Shown here: piece by piece, positions 1-5,986 of the stretch
Position numbering within the stretch: position 1 is the stretch's first letter
Layout: each line of letters opens with the position of its first letter
From: CAYJSJ01 sp964373065
GTDB lineage: Bacteria; Patescibacteriota; Gracilibacteria; Peribacterales; Peribacteraceae
Assembly (NCBI GenBank): GCA_964373065.1
Contig: CAYJSJ010000026.1
Location: 1 to 10,900, forward strand
DNA: 10,900 nucleotides
Reading direction: 5' to 3'
Made by a program: the position numbers and the translations under genes
The notes under the pieces: model-generated
The model's database searches: none
What the model was told of the DNA's origin: nothing
Seen by the model: the letters and a program-made list of their open reading frames with translations, nothing else

Positions 1-1
1 C

Positions 2-256
2 AAGCCGAATGACCCCATCGTACAGGGTGCTGTAAAAACAACGGAAGCATTCCGCGCCCTTGTGCGCGGGTACAGAGCGGGTCTCGACAAAAACTTCGAC
101 GAGACGATCCGCCTTGCGGGAGATGCCTGGAACCTGGGTGCGAAAGCCAAGGAACTTGCCCCGGCACTTTCTCAAATCGCTGGCCAAGTGCAGCAAATCG
201 CAAAGGGCATGGCAGACAACGCAAGGTCGCAGAAAGCGGCGCAAAACACCCCGTAG
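2..256 (+). CDS. C-terminal fragment of an unrecognised protein
   Basis: The reading frame is open from the left edge and stops with TAG at 254-256, so only the last 84 residues are visible and the start lies outside the window. I do not recognise the family. The visible part is rich in Ala, Gln, Lys and Arg, has no hydrophobic segment, and looks like two or three amphipathic helices (for example ELAPALSQIAGQVQQIAKGM), ending in a polar tail. A coiled-coil or helical-bundle end of a soluble protein is possible. A GTG at 62 could be an internal start, but the protein-like sequence continues upstream of it. A gap of about 70 bases separates it from the riboflavin kinase gene. That it is coding is moderately supported by the open frame and composition; the function is unknown. 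Confidence 0.55.
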   Translation, partial: KPNDPIVQGAVKTTEAFRALVRGYRAGLDKNFDETIRLAGDAWNLGAKAKELAPALSQIAGQVQQIAKGMADNARSQKAAQNTP

Positions 257-303
257 CATGTTTTCTTTCCGTTTAGGAGCGCAACAATCGTGCGAGACTC
301 GGG

Positions 304-332
304 TTCAAAGCGCAGCGGAAGGGTGCTATGCT
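304..332 (+). promoter_or_regulatory. Possible promoter of the riboflavin kinase-murE-rnhB group
   Basis: TTCAAA at 304-309 (4 of 6 to the -35 consensus) lies 17 bases before TATGCT at 327-332 (4 of 6 to the -10 consensus). TATGCT is preceded by TGC, an extended -10 arrangement. The -10 overlaps the first ATG of the ORF (328), and a second in-frame ATG lies 7 bases after it (340). If this promoter is used, the transcript would begin at or near ATG 340 and be leaderless. The match is imperfect and unproven. Confidence 0.3.
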
Positions 333-714
333 CCTCCCCATGCAATTCACTGCAGACGTCACCTCCGGATCCGGTCGAGGGAAAGGGCTTCGATGCCCGA
401 CGCTGAATCTGGAACGTACCGCAGTACCGGATGATCTGCCAGAAGGAGTCTATGCCTGCTTCGCGCGGCTGGGCAGCGGCGGCATACGCCTTCCTGCAAC
501 CATGCACTACGGGCCGCGACCGACGTTCGGAGACACGCCCTCATGTGAAGTGCACATCATTGATCACGCAGTGTCCATTCCTCCGAGGACACTGACCGTG
601 GACGTTGTGGAAAAACTCCGCGACATCCGGGACTTTGGATCAGCGGAGGCACTCGCGGCACAGATGGAACTCGATATCACGGAAACGCGAAAGCTACTCT
701 GTGTTCCATGCTAA
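328..714 (+). CDS. Riboflavin kinase (stand-alone flavokinase domain)
   Basis: Predicted to phosphorylate riboflavin to FMN with ATP in the cytoplasm. The 128 residues match the C-terminal half of bifunctional RibF only; the N-terminal FMN adenylyltransferase half is absent, so this protein should not make FAD. Visible motifs are a glycine-rich G-x-G-R-G-K-x-L stretch at residues 14-21, PTLN at 24-27 (the family PTxN motif that binds Mg-ATP), GVYA at 40-43, GPRPTFGD at 62-69 equivalent to the family IGxRPTF, and Glu74 in CEVHIID, the position of the catalytic base. The helical end (DFGSAEALAAQMELD) is also typical. Two starts are possible: ATG 328 has GGAAGGG 4 bases upstream, while ATG 340 begins exactly where family homology starts and sits 7 bases after a -10-like box. 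The stop overlaps the start of the next gene by 7 bases, indicating co-expression. Confidence 0.85.
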   Translation: MLLPMQFTADVTSGSGRGKGLRCPTLNLERTAVPDDLPEGVYACFARLGSGGIRLPATMHYGPRPTFGDTPSCEVHIIDHAVSIPPRTLTVDVVEKLRDIRDFGSAEALAAQMELDITETRKLLCVPC

Positions 715-2006
715 AGATAATAAATGCCCTCATTGGGCAGAGAAATCCCCTCCGCCTGCTTTGGCATAGAGCTAAGGGCATCCTCGCCGCCACGCTGTAC
801 AGCTTCCCCGGACGCGCGCTCACTGTCATCGGCATCACAGGAACGGACGGCAAAACGACGACAGTCGGCATGACCGCACATATTTTACGGCACGCAGGCC
901 TCAAAACCGGGATGCTCTCTACAGCACTCGTTTCCATAGGCGAAGGCGATCAAACAAATGCCATGCAAAAGACATCGCCATCGCCTTTCCTCGTTCAGAA
1001 GTTTCTCCGCGCATGCGTCCGAAACGGCTGCACGCATGCGGTCGTTGAATGTTCTTCCCACGGGCTGGTGCAGGGAAGGCTTCTTTTCCTCTTCCCGGAC
1101 ATTGCGGCAATCACGAATACTTCCCCGGAACACCTCGATTACCACGGCACCATGGAGCAGTACCGCAAAGATAAAAGCATTCTCTTTCAGATGCTTCGCG
1201 GTAAGGGGACAAAGGTACTCAATGGTGATGATGAAACATGTACCTCATACCGATCGATCCCATCGCATCGAACGATTACCTACTCCGTTCAGGGTGGAAA
1301 GAGTAGCGATATTTTCCTTTCCGACATGCAAGGGGAGAGACGTGGTTCTTCCGCTACAGTTAGGGCTAAAGGAGAAAGTGAATGTAAGCTTATTCTCACG
1401 GTTCCCGGCGAATTTAACTTGGAGAATGCGCTGTGCGCAATTGCATGTACCAAAGATATATGCGAAGTACCCACCGCGTGTGCGGCCCTCAAAACATTTC
1501 GCTTGGCGCCTGCACGTTTGGAATTGATTGACGCGGGGCAGTCGTTCCAAGTCTTCGTAGACTTTACGATCACGCCGGCTGCCTTTGAAAAAACACTGTC
1601 GACACTCCGGCGAATGGTTGGTGATGAGCATCATGTGCTCGTACTCACCGGCAGTTGCGGAGATCGCATGAGGGAAAAGCGCCCGATCATAGGAAAGATC
1701 TGCAGCCAGATCGCTGACGTTGTCGTCATCACCAATGACGAACCCTATAGCGAGGATCCGCAGAAGATCATCGATGAAGTATGGGACGGCATCGATCAAT
1801 CCGCCTGTGAAGCGAAGCAGATTCCTGATCGCAGAGAAGCAATGCGTTGGATTTTCCGCCAGGCAAAGGCCGGTGACGCAGTACTGCTCTGCGGACTTGG
1901 AAGCTACCCACACATTATGACGGCGAACGGGCCCGTTCAGTGGAATGAGCAGGAGGTGGCGAGGGAAGTGTTGAACGAAGAATTAAGAATTAAGAATTAT
2001 ACATAG
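708..2006 (+). CDS. MurE-like Mur ligase (UDP-MurNAc-peptide ligase) with shortened N-terminus
   Basis: An ATP-dependent amide ligase of the MurE type, predicted to add the third residue to UDP-MurNAc-L-Ala-D-Glu in the cytoplasm. Visible are the P-loop GTDGKTTT (residues 45-52), ECSSHGL (114-120; family EVSSHAL), TNTSPEHLDYHGTMEQY (136-152), Lys156 at the carbamylated-lysine position, NGDD (172-175), GEFNLENA (234-241), PARLE (268-272) and GDRMREKRP (318-326). The P-loop begins at residue 45, whereas full-length MurE has about 100 residues before it, so most of the uridine-binding domain is missing. Three C-terminal motifs deviate: VDYAHTP reads VDFTITP (284-290), DNPR reads DEPY (344-347) and GKGHE reads GLGSY (396-400). 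The last two contact meso-diaminopimelate in known MurE, so the amino acid added cannot be predicted. Start ATG 708 overlaps the riboflavin kinase stop and has no Shine-Dalgarno, consistent with translational coupling. Ligase family certain; exact substrate uncertain. Confidence 0.85.
   Translation: MLKIINALIGQRNPLRLLWHRAKGILAATLYSFPGRALTVIGITGTDGKTTTVGMTAHILRHAGLKTGMLSTALVSIGEGDQTNAMQKTSPSPFLVQKFLRACVRNGCTHAVVECSSHGLVQGRLLFLFPDIAAITNTSPEHLDYHGTMEQYRKDKSILFQMLRGKGTKVLNGDDETCTSYRSIPSHRTITYSVQGGKSSDIFLSDMQGERRGSSATVRAKGESECKLILTVPGEFNLENALCAIACTKDICEVPTACAALKTFRLAPARLELIDAGQSFQVFVDFTITPAAFEKTLSTLRRMVGDEHHVLVLTGSCGDRMREKRPIIGKICSQIADVVVITNDEPYSEDPQKIIDEVWDGIDQSACEAKQIPDRREAMRWIFRQAKAGDAVLLCGLGSYPHIMTANGPVQWNEQEVAREVLNEELRIKNYT
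1978..1998 (+). repeat. Three perfect tandem copies of a 7-base unit
   Basis: AAGAATT occurs three times end to end at 1978-1984, 1985-1991 and 1992-1998, covering the last codons of the MurE-like gene (C-terminal ELRIKNYT). The stop codon follows at 2004-2006. Because 7 is not a multiple of 3, gain or loss of one copy would change the reading frame at the C-terminus and move the stop codon. Confidence 0.8.
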
Positions 2007-2012
2007 TACAGT

Positions 2013-2597
2013 ATGCGCGTGAAGAACACTGCATCTCCTACGGCAGTCATCGTCGGCATTGACGAAGCGGGACGCGGGGCGCTTGCGGGGCCCATTGTTG
2101 CAGGAGCGTGTCTTTTGATCGACGATCTTAAAACGCACCCTCTCATCCAGGACAGCAAACAGCTGCTTCCCACTGAGCGCGAGGAAGCTTTCGGGTGGAT
2201 ACAGGAGCATTGCACGTATGGCTACGGCATTGTCGAAGGACACGAGATAGATACGATTGGAATTCTTGGGGCGACAGGAAAAGCAATGACCATGGCACTC
2301 TCCATGGTTGAAGATGCGATAACCCCGACGTACCTGCTCGTCGATGGCAGAGACAAATTCTGGTTCAACTATCCGCATAGCGGTATTGTCCGCGGCGATG
2401 AAACGGAGCCCTGCATTTCTGCCGCATCCATTGTGGCAAAAGTGCTACGGGACAGGCTGATGGTCACGCACGGTAAGGCATTTCCGCGCTATCAATTTGA
2501 GGAACATAAAGGGTATGGGACTCCTAAGCACTTTGAGGCATTAACACAATACGGACTATGCCCACTTCATAGAACAACGTTCCTAAGGAAGCTCTGA
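2013..2597 (+). CDS. rnhB: Ribonuclease HII
   Basis: Cleaves the RNA strand of RNA-DNA hybrids and starts removal of single ribonucleotides from DNA. The 194-residue length is normal for the family. The catalytic carboxylates are visible: Asp17 and Glu18 in GIDEAGRG (15-22), Asp111 in VDG (110-112) and Asp129 in RGDE (127-130). The GRG motif that senses the ribonucleotide is at 20-22. Further family signatures are QDSKQL (46-51), SAASIVAKVLRDRLM (136-150), HKGYGT (165-170) with the conserved Tyr168, and PLHRTTF (184-190). The ATG lies 6 bases after the stop of the MurE-like gene with no Shine-Dalgarno, so co-transcription with coupling is likely. The end is unusual: the final codons and the TGA stop (2595-2597) belong to the left inverted repeat of an inserted 166-bp element. 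Without the insert the frame would continue FLKNITADAEEMLPK before stopping, giving about 204 residues. All catalytic parts lie upstream, so activity should be intact. Confidence 0.95.
   Translation: MRVKNTASPTAVIVGIDEAGRGALAGPIVAGACLLIDDLKTHPLIQDSKQLLPTEREEAFGWIQEHCTYGYGIVEGHEIDTIGILGATGKAMTMALSMVEDAITPTYLLVDGRDKFWFNYPHSGIVRGDETEPCISAASIVAKVLRDRLMVTHGKAFPRYQFEEHKGYGTPKHFEALTQYGLCPLHRTTFLRKL
2583..2586. repeat. Left copy of the CTAA target-site duplication
   Basis: CTAA immediately before the left terminal repeat of the MITE-like element, matched by CTAA at 2753-2756 directly after the right terminal repeat. It lies within the final codons of rnhB. Confidence 0.65.
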
Positions 2598-2752
2598 ATA
2601 ATGACTCAACATGCTCATCCGGAATGAATTCCTCTATTACTGCAACGTTAGCCGGCGGTTTAAACCGCCGGCGAGCATTTGAGCGAAATGACGAATTCAT
2701 TCGTCAGTGAGCACACATGTCCATTGGCGGACAAATGATTATCAGAGGTTCC
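2587..2752. mobile_element. 166-bp MITE-like element with CTAA target duplication
   Basis: The left end GGAAGCTCTGAATAAT (2587-2602) and the reverse complement of the right end, GGAACCTCTGATAAT (2738-2752), are imperfect terminal inverted repeats that differ by one substitution and one gap. Both ends are flanked by an identical CTAA (2583-2586 and 2753-2756). A 4-base YTAR target duplication is characteristic of the IS5 group of the IS5 family. No transposase ORF fits inside, so this would be a non-autonomous derivative moved by an enzyme encoded elsewhere. The interior is a nested set of inverted repeats. It lies between the convergent rnhB and lgt genes and could also act as a bidirectional transcription end. 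The assignment rests on one copy seen here; the family link is inferred from the duplication pattern. Confidence 0.7.
2612..2713. repeat. Nested inverted repeats inside the MITE, with a perfect 22-base palindrome
   Basis: TGCTCA (2612-2617) pairs with TGAGCA (2708-2713), and GAATGAATTC (2622-2631) pairs with GAATTCATTC (2693-2702). At the middle is a perfect palindrome at 2651-2672 (half site GCCGGCGGTTT). All three share a centre near 2662, so RNA or single-stranded DNA from either strand could form a long cruciform-like hairpin. A local hairpin GACGAAT-TC-ATTCGTC (2690-2705) competes with it, and a small hairpin TGTCC...GGACA (2718-2733) lies outside. There is no T-run after the stems, so this is not a standard intrinsic terminator. 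Confidence 0.8.
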
Positions 2753-2756
2753 CTAA
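2753..2756. repeat. Right copy of the CTAA target-site duplication
   Basis: CTAA directly after the right terminal repeat of the MITE-like element, identical to 2583-2586. It lies 6 bases from the end of the lgt stop codon. Confidence 0.65.
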
Positions 2757-2762
2757 AGAATA

Positions 2763-3539
2763 TCACCGCTGATGCCGAAGAAATGCTGCCAAAATGATTC
2801 CTGTAGCAATCAGTGGAATCGTCAAAAGCTGCCCACGCGTAAGGCTTATGAAGCCGATATCGGTAAGGGCATAGGACTGTTCCCTGTAAAACTCAACGAC
2901 AAACCGAAGAACGCCGTAGAGCATAAGAAACACGGCAAACGTTTCCCCGGGAACCCTTTGTGCACGAATCAGATGCAGTAAGCAGACACATGCAATGAAT
3001 ATGTCTTTACCGGCGGCATAGAAAAACGTCGGGTGCCGAAGCCCCTCCACGCCAGGGATAGCGATAGCCCATGGCACACTCGTAACGGTTCCGTACAGTT
3101 CGAAATTGATGAAATTGCCAAACCTTCCCAGTGCAAGGCCTAACGCTGCAGGAACGGCAATGACATCGAGGAATGCAAGAAGCGGAATGTTCTTTTTTCG
3201 GAGCAGGAAAAGAAGCACGACTCCTACGCCCAGAAATCCCCCATGCGAAGACATTCCCCCATGCCATACGGCTAGTATCTCCAGAGGATTTTGTAAGAAA
3301 TATACAGGCTCATAAAAAAAGACGTATCCGAGTCTTCCTCCGACAATTACGCCAAGAATCCCTCCGGAAAGAACAGACCCTATGTCGTCGCTACTGAGTG
3401 CGAGATGGCGGTACCGCTGAAGTCGCTGAAGAAGAATATACGCAAGCAGAAATGCCAAGAGATACATGATGCCATACCAATGCACAGAGAAACCGAAGAG
3501 CTCAATCGCAACCGCTCTGGATGGAAAGAAAGCAATCAT
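2763..3539 (-). CDS. lgt: Prolipoprotein diacylglyceryl transferase
   Basis: Integral membrane enzyme that moves a diacylglyceryl group from phosphatidylglycerol to the lipobox cysteine of pre-lipoproteins, the first step of lipoprotein maturation. With the chosen start it has 258 residues, normal for Lgt. Visible motifs are HWYGIMY (20-26), HGGMSSHGG (93-101), the Lgt signature GRFGNFINFELYG (138-150) containing the essential Arg and Asn residues, RHPTFFY (168-174) and a late VEFYREQ equivalent to the family EFFREP. Several hydrophobic helices span the length. The frame is open further upstream to a GTG at 3590, but ATG 3539 forms an ATGA overlap with the stop of the upstream membrane-protein gene and places the first helix at the usual position, so translational coupling is likely. 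It is the last gene of the sortase group. The lipoprotein encoded at 9156-10160 is a candidate substrate. Confidence 0.95.
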   Translation of the reverse strand: MIAFFPSRAVAIELFGFSVHWYGIMYLLAFLLAYILLQRLQRYRHLALSSDDIGSVLSGGILGVIVGGRLGYVFFYEPVYFLQNPLEILAVWHGGMSSHGGFLGVGVVLLFLLRKKNIPLLAFLDVIAVPAALGLALGRFGNFINFELYGTVTSVPWAIAIPGVEGLRHPTFFYAAGKDIFIACVCLLHLIRAQRVPGETFAVFLMLYGVLRFVVEFYREQSYALTDIGFISLTRGQLLTIPLIATGIILAAFLRHQR

Positions 3540-5041
3540 GATGAACAGAGCGAGAGAAGCAACGGAGCGCCGTTTACTTTTTGCAAGCACGGGTCATGCA
3601 GTACTCCACCTGCGCGTTCACCGTAGTAATTGTAAAACGCAGGGGAAAGGAAAAAATATACGGCTCCGCTTAGCCCTTGGAGAAGGGTACGCCGATCTTC
3701 ATCTGTACCGGTAATAAACGATTCCCATTCTCCATAGGACCAACCGGGATAATCAAAGAGACCCGGAGCGCCAACAGTGTGATACGGTATCCACCCCCGA
3801 ACCCACGGCGACGAGAAATTCTCCAGCGTAATCACCGAAGATCCCTCCGGAATCATGCGAGCCGCATGGGTGATCAAAGCAATGTCCTCTGCACGCACTT
3901 GCGGGGTACGGATCATTGCCACCTGGAGTGACATTGCGAGTTGCAACATAACGAACATGACGATAAGCCCCTGCACCAAGCGAGACTTGGCCATACTCCA
4001 AACCCACACCAAAGCTTCTGCAGCAAACGGCAGCAAAAAGAAGTCGAGTTGCAGAAAGAATCTGCGATAAAACACCAGACGCAGTACGATGAAGACCAGA
4101 CTGACGAGCACGGAAAGTTGCCAGAGAGACCCGAATTCCTTCCGGAAACTCCGGAGAAATCCGATGACACCGAGGGATAAAAGAACGACGCTCGTACGTA
4201 CATAAAACGCCGGCTCCGGGAATGTACCTGCCTGGACTGCATCACCACGTAAGAGCAATAGAGAAAGAAGCGGGCTCCGAATCGCCCGCTCCCACTGCGG
4301 GATATACCAAGCAAGCGCGATTATTCCTGTAAGTCCGAAGGCCAACGTGAGCCGCTGAAATCTTTTGTCGCGAAAGTTTTTTGGAATTTGTATCAGCCAC
4401 CACATGGCAAGTGACAGCGCGAGTATAAGCCCTGTCTGCTGATGCGTTACCACGACCAGAAATGCGGTGGGAATGCAGAGCCATGATGCTCTTTCCAGAA
4501 GATGATACGTCAGAATGCAAAAAAGTAGCGAAGCAAATACTTTCCAATACATAGCAGAGAAACCGTCAAAATATGGTTGTGACAAAAGTCCCATCAGAAG
4601 AACCGAAGTCCCCACAGTCGCCCCGGATCGCTTGCGTATCACGTATGCAAGGACACAGATCAAGAGAATTGCAAACACGTTCCAAACCCACCCGATAAGG
4701 GCGTCGACAGGTAACCCCCAAGCAACAAGCGGCGACAGCAGTAGAAAGAGACCCGGTGGGTACTCCTGCGCCCACGGTAAAAGAACGGGAAGCGAGAATG
4801 AACGCAAGCTCTCCGCATAGTGCAAAAATAGATACCGGTACATGCCTGGGTCATACCCGAGCGGTATATCGTAGAGCGCTAGCGGTACGATAAACTTTAG
4901 CACAACAGCGGCAACAACTGCCACAGACAGCAGTCTCTGCGTGGTAATCCATGGAAGTGACGTACTCACAATGCGCACAAAAGCAGTGTACGGCACTGTC
5001 GTACATGGGGCTAGGGGATGAAACTCACTGCATTTCTGCAA
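3536..5041 (-). CDS. Polytopic membrane protein, probably GT-C-type glycosyltransferase
   Basis: A protein of up to 501 residues with about ten hydrophobic helices, the first at roughly 37-56 and the last near 355-375, followed by a soluble C-terminal part of about 120 residues. The loop after the first helix carries YDIPLGYDPGMY with Asp64, the place and context of the catalytic Asp in GT-C enzymes, which use lipid-phosphate sugar donors on the outer face of the membrane. THQQTG (199-204) at a helix end and an aromatic-rich segment (408-440) are further conserved-looking points. No named family is recognised with certainty. The longest start is TTG 5041, overlapping the sortase gene by 17 bases; GTG 4969 is an alternative that leaves 12 residues before the first helix. 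No Shine-Dalgarno is clear for either. The stop overlaps lgt as ATGA. Its position between sortase and Lgt suggests sugar addition to surface proteins, lipoproteins or a cell-wall glycan; this is inference. Confidence 0.75.
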   Translation of the reverse strand: MQKCSEFHPLAPCTTVPYTAFVRIVSTSLPWITTQRLLSVAVVAAVVLKFIVPLALYDIPLGYDPGMYRYLFLHYAESLRSFSLPVLLPWAQEYPPGLFLLLSPLVAWGLPVDALIGWVWNVFAILLICVLAYVIRKRSGATVGTSVLLMGLLSQPYFDGFSAMYWKVFASLLFCILTYHLLERASWLCIPTAFLVVVTHQQTGLILALSLAMWWLIQIPKNFRDKRFQRLTLAFGLTGIIALAWYIPQWERAIRSPLLSLLLLRGDAVQAGTFPEPAFYVRTSVVLLSLGVIGFLRSFRKEFGSLWQLSVLVSLVFIVLRLVFYRRFFLQLDFFLLPFAAEALVWVWSMAKSRLVQGLIVMFVMLQLAMSLQVAMIRTPQVRAEDIALITHAARMIPEGSSVITLENFSSPWVRGWIPYHTVGAPGLFDYPGWSYGEWESFITGTDEDRRTLLQGLSGAVYFFLSPAFYNYYGERAGGVLHDPCLQKVNGAPLLLSLCSS

Positions 5042-5885
5042 GAATTACCATACGGTCCCGCGTCGTCCCTACAGGATAGCACGTGATAAGCTTAAGAATA
5101 CGTTCATCATATTGTTGCGCTAAAATTGCCGTCTCTTTTGGAGAAACTATAAATTTCTTTACGACACGATAAGAGACAGGGCTCCCCCGCTCTGAAACAG
5201 AAATCTCTTCCCCTATTTCTATATCCGGAAGCTTTGCAAAAAGATTTCCGTACGCGCTTTGCTTCGCCATGGCATCGGGTGGGCTGCTGTGTCCGGCTAT
5301 GATGAGTGAACCCTTCTCCCCCGGGCCTACGGAATGCGGGTACGCAACTGCACCGTAGCGGAGGCCGACCTGCATCTGCTTTTCCAGAAGCTCCCACGCC
5401 TGACGCGACCAGTACTTCATGGAAGGAACGATGACAGGCGCGCGAATACCGATTGCAGGAATGGCGATATTCCACACGTGCGTGAGCTCCCACTGGGAAA
5501 ATTCTGTATCCATACCCTCATCAACAACACTCAATTCATCTTCGTAATCCGCTACAGGTGCTTGGGGTTGCGTCGGTGAGACGGGAGCCGCGGGAAAACC
5601 CTGCGCTTTGGATGTAACGGAAGCCTCTATATGCATCTGGCGGGTACTTGACTCCACGCGCTGTACCGTGCTTGCGATTCTCACTTCCAGTACGGAAAGC
5701 GGAAGAACCGCTTCATGGGCAGTGTGAACGTTAAAAAAGTCACGCAGCGCGCTGTCGACTGCACGAACCACATACGCAGGAACAGGTGGCATCGGGAAAG
5801 TACGAATGGCCACTGTCCAGAGGGCTAGAGAAAGAAGAAGCGCTAAAAACGCACTAGAAACAGCCTGGAATTGATGTTTGTTCAC
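5025..5885 (-). CDS. Sortase with N-terminal membrane anchor
   Basis: Cysteine transpeptidase that cleaves and attaches surface proteins outside the membrane. In numbering from GTG 5885 (286 residues), a basic N-terminus leads into one hydrophobic helix (about 8-27). A stalk with a Pro-rich, then acidic segment follows (about 94-128), and then the sortase barrel. The catalytic residues are visible: His199 in IIAGHSS, Cys269 in LITCYPVGT, and Arg278 in RDRMVILAE, with Arg276 the less likely choice. The sorting motif recognised cannot be read from the sequence, and no clear LPxTG-type signal is encoded in this window. The frame is open to a TTG at 5921, but a strong promoter lies over that segment and its -10 box ends 7 bases before GTG 5885, so GTG 5885 is preferred and the mRNA may be leaderless. 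First gene of a minus-strand group with the GT-C-like protein and lgt. Confidence 0.88.
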   Translation of the reverse strand: MNKHQFQAVSSAFLALLLSLALWTVAIRTFPMPPVPAYVVRAVDSALRDFFNVHTAHEAVLPLSVLEVRIASTVQRVESSTRQMHIEASVTSKAQGFPAAPVSPTQPQAPVADYEDELSVVDEGMDTEFSQWELTHVWNIAIPAIGIRAPVIVPSMKYWSRQAWELLEKQMQVGLRYGAVAYPHSVGPGEKGSLIIAGHSSPPDAMAKQSAYGNLFAKLPDIEIGEEISVSERGSPVSYRVVKKFIVSPKETAILAQQYDERILKLITCYPVGTTRDRMVILAEMQ

Positions 5886-5892
5886 TATTAGT

Positions 5893-5921
5893 ATTATACT
5901 ACATTTTATCAATTTATGCAA
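5893..5921 (-). promoter_or_regulatory. Promoter of the sortase-membrane protein-lgt operon
   Basis: On the minus strand, TTGCAT (5921-5916, 3 of 6 to consensus) is followed after exactly 17 bases by a perfect TATAAT (5898-5893). The region is AT-rich compared with its surroundings. The expected transcription start, about 7 bases after the -10, falls at the GTG codon at 5885, which suggests a leaderless transcript. Confidence 0.6.
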
Positions 5922-5974
5922 TTTTCTCTGACGCCAACTACAGGTTCCTATTCCTCAATCGGCAAGGATTACAG

Positions 5975-5986
5975 TATCCTTACGGC
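5975..5986 (+). promoter_or_regulatory. Possible -10 box directly before tsaD
   Basis: TATCCT (5975-5980, 4 of 6) ends 6 bases before the tsaD ATG, the same geometry as at the sortase and riboflavin kinase genes. No convincing -35 box is seen 16-18 bases upstream. The region 5886-5986 between the divergent sortase and tsaD genes holds nothing else recognisable. Confidence 0.22.

Noticed and set aside
1245..1913. A 222-codon minus-strand ORF inside the Mur ligase gene
   Set aside because: It lies wholly opposite a gene with many matching family motifs and has no family signature itself.
1971..2007. A promoter for rnhB (TTGAAC with TATACA or CATAGT)
   Set aside because: The spacing is too long or the -10 match too weak, and the region is biased by the AAGAATT repeats; co-transcription with the Mur ligase gene explains rnhB expression.
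2651..2672. The GC-rich palindrome as a standard intrinsic terminator of rnhB or lgt
   Set aside because: There is no T-run after the stem on either strand, and the palindrome is better explained as part of the inserted element. A terminating effect is possible but not shown.
3540..3590. Upstream GTG start for lgt at 3590
   Set aside because: It would overlap the upstream gene by 55 bases and add 17 residues before the usual Lgt N-terminus; ATG 3539 forms a standard ATGA stop-start overlap.
5886..5921. Upstream TTG start for the sortase at 5921
   Set aside because: The segment contains a well-formed promoter whose -10 box would lie inside the coding sequence; GTG 5885 still leaves a normal membrane anchor.
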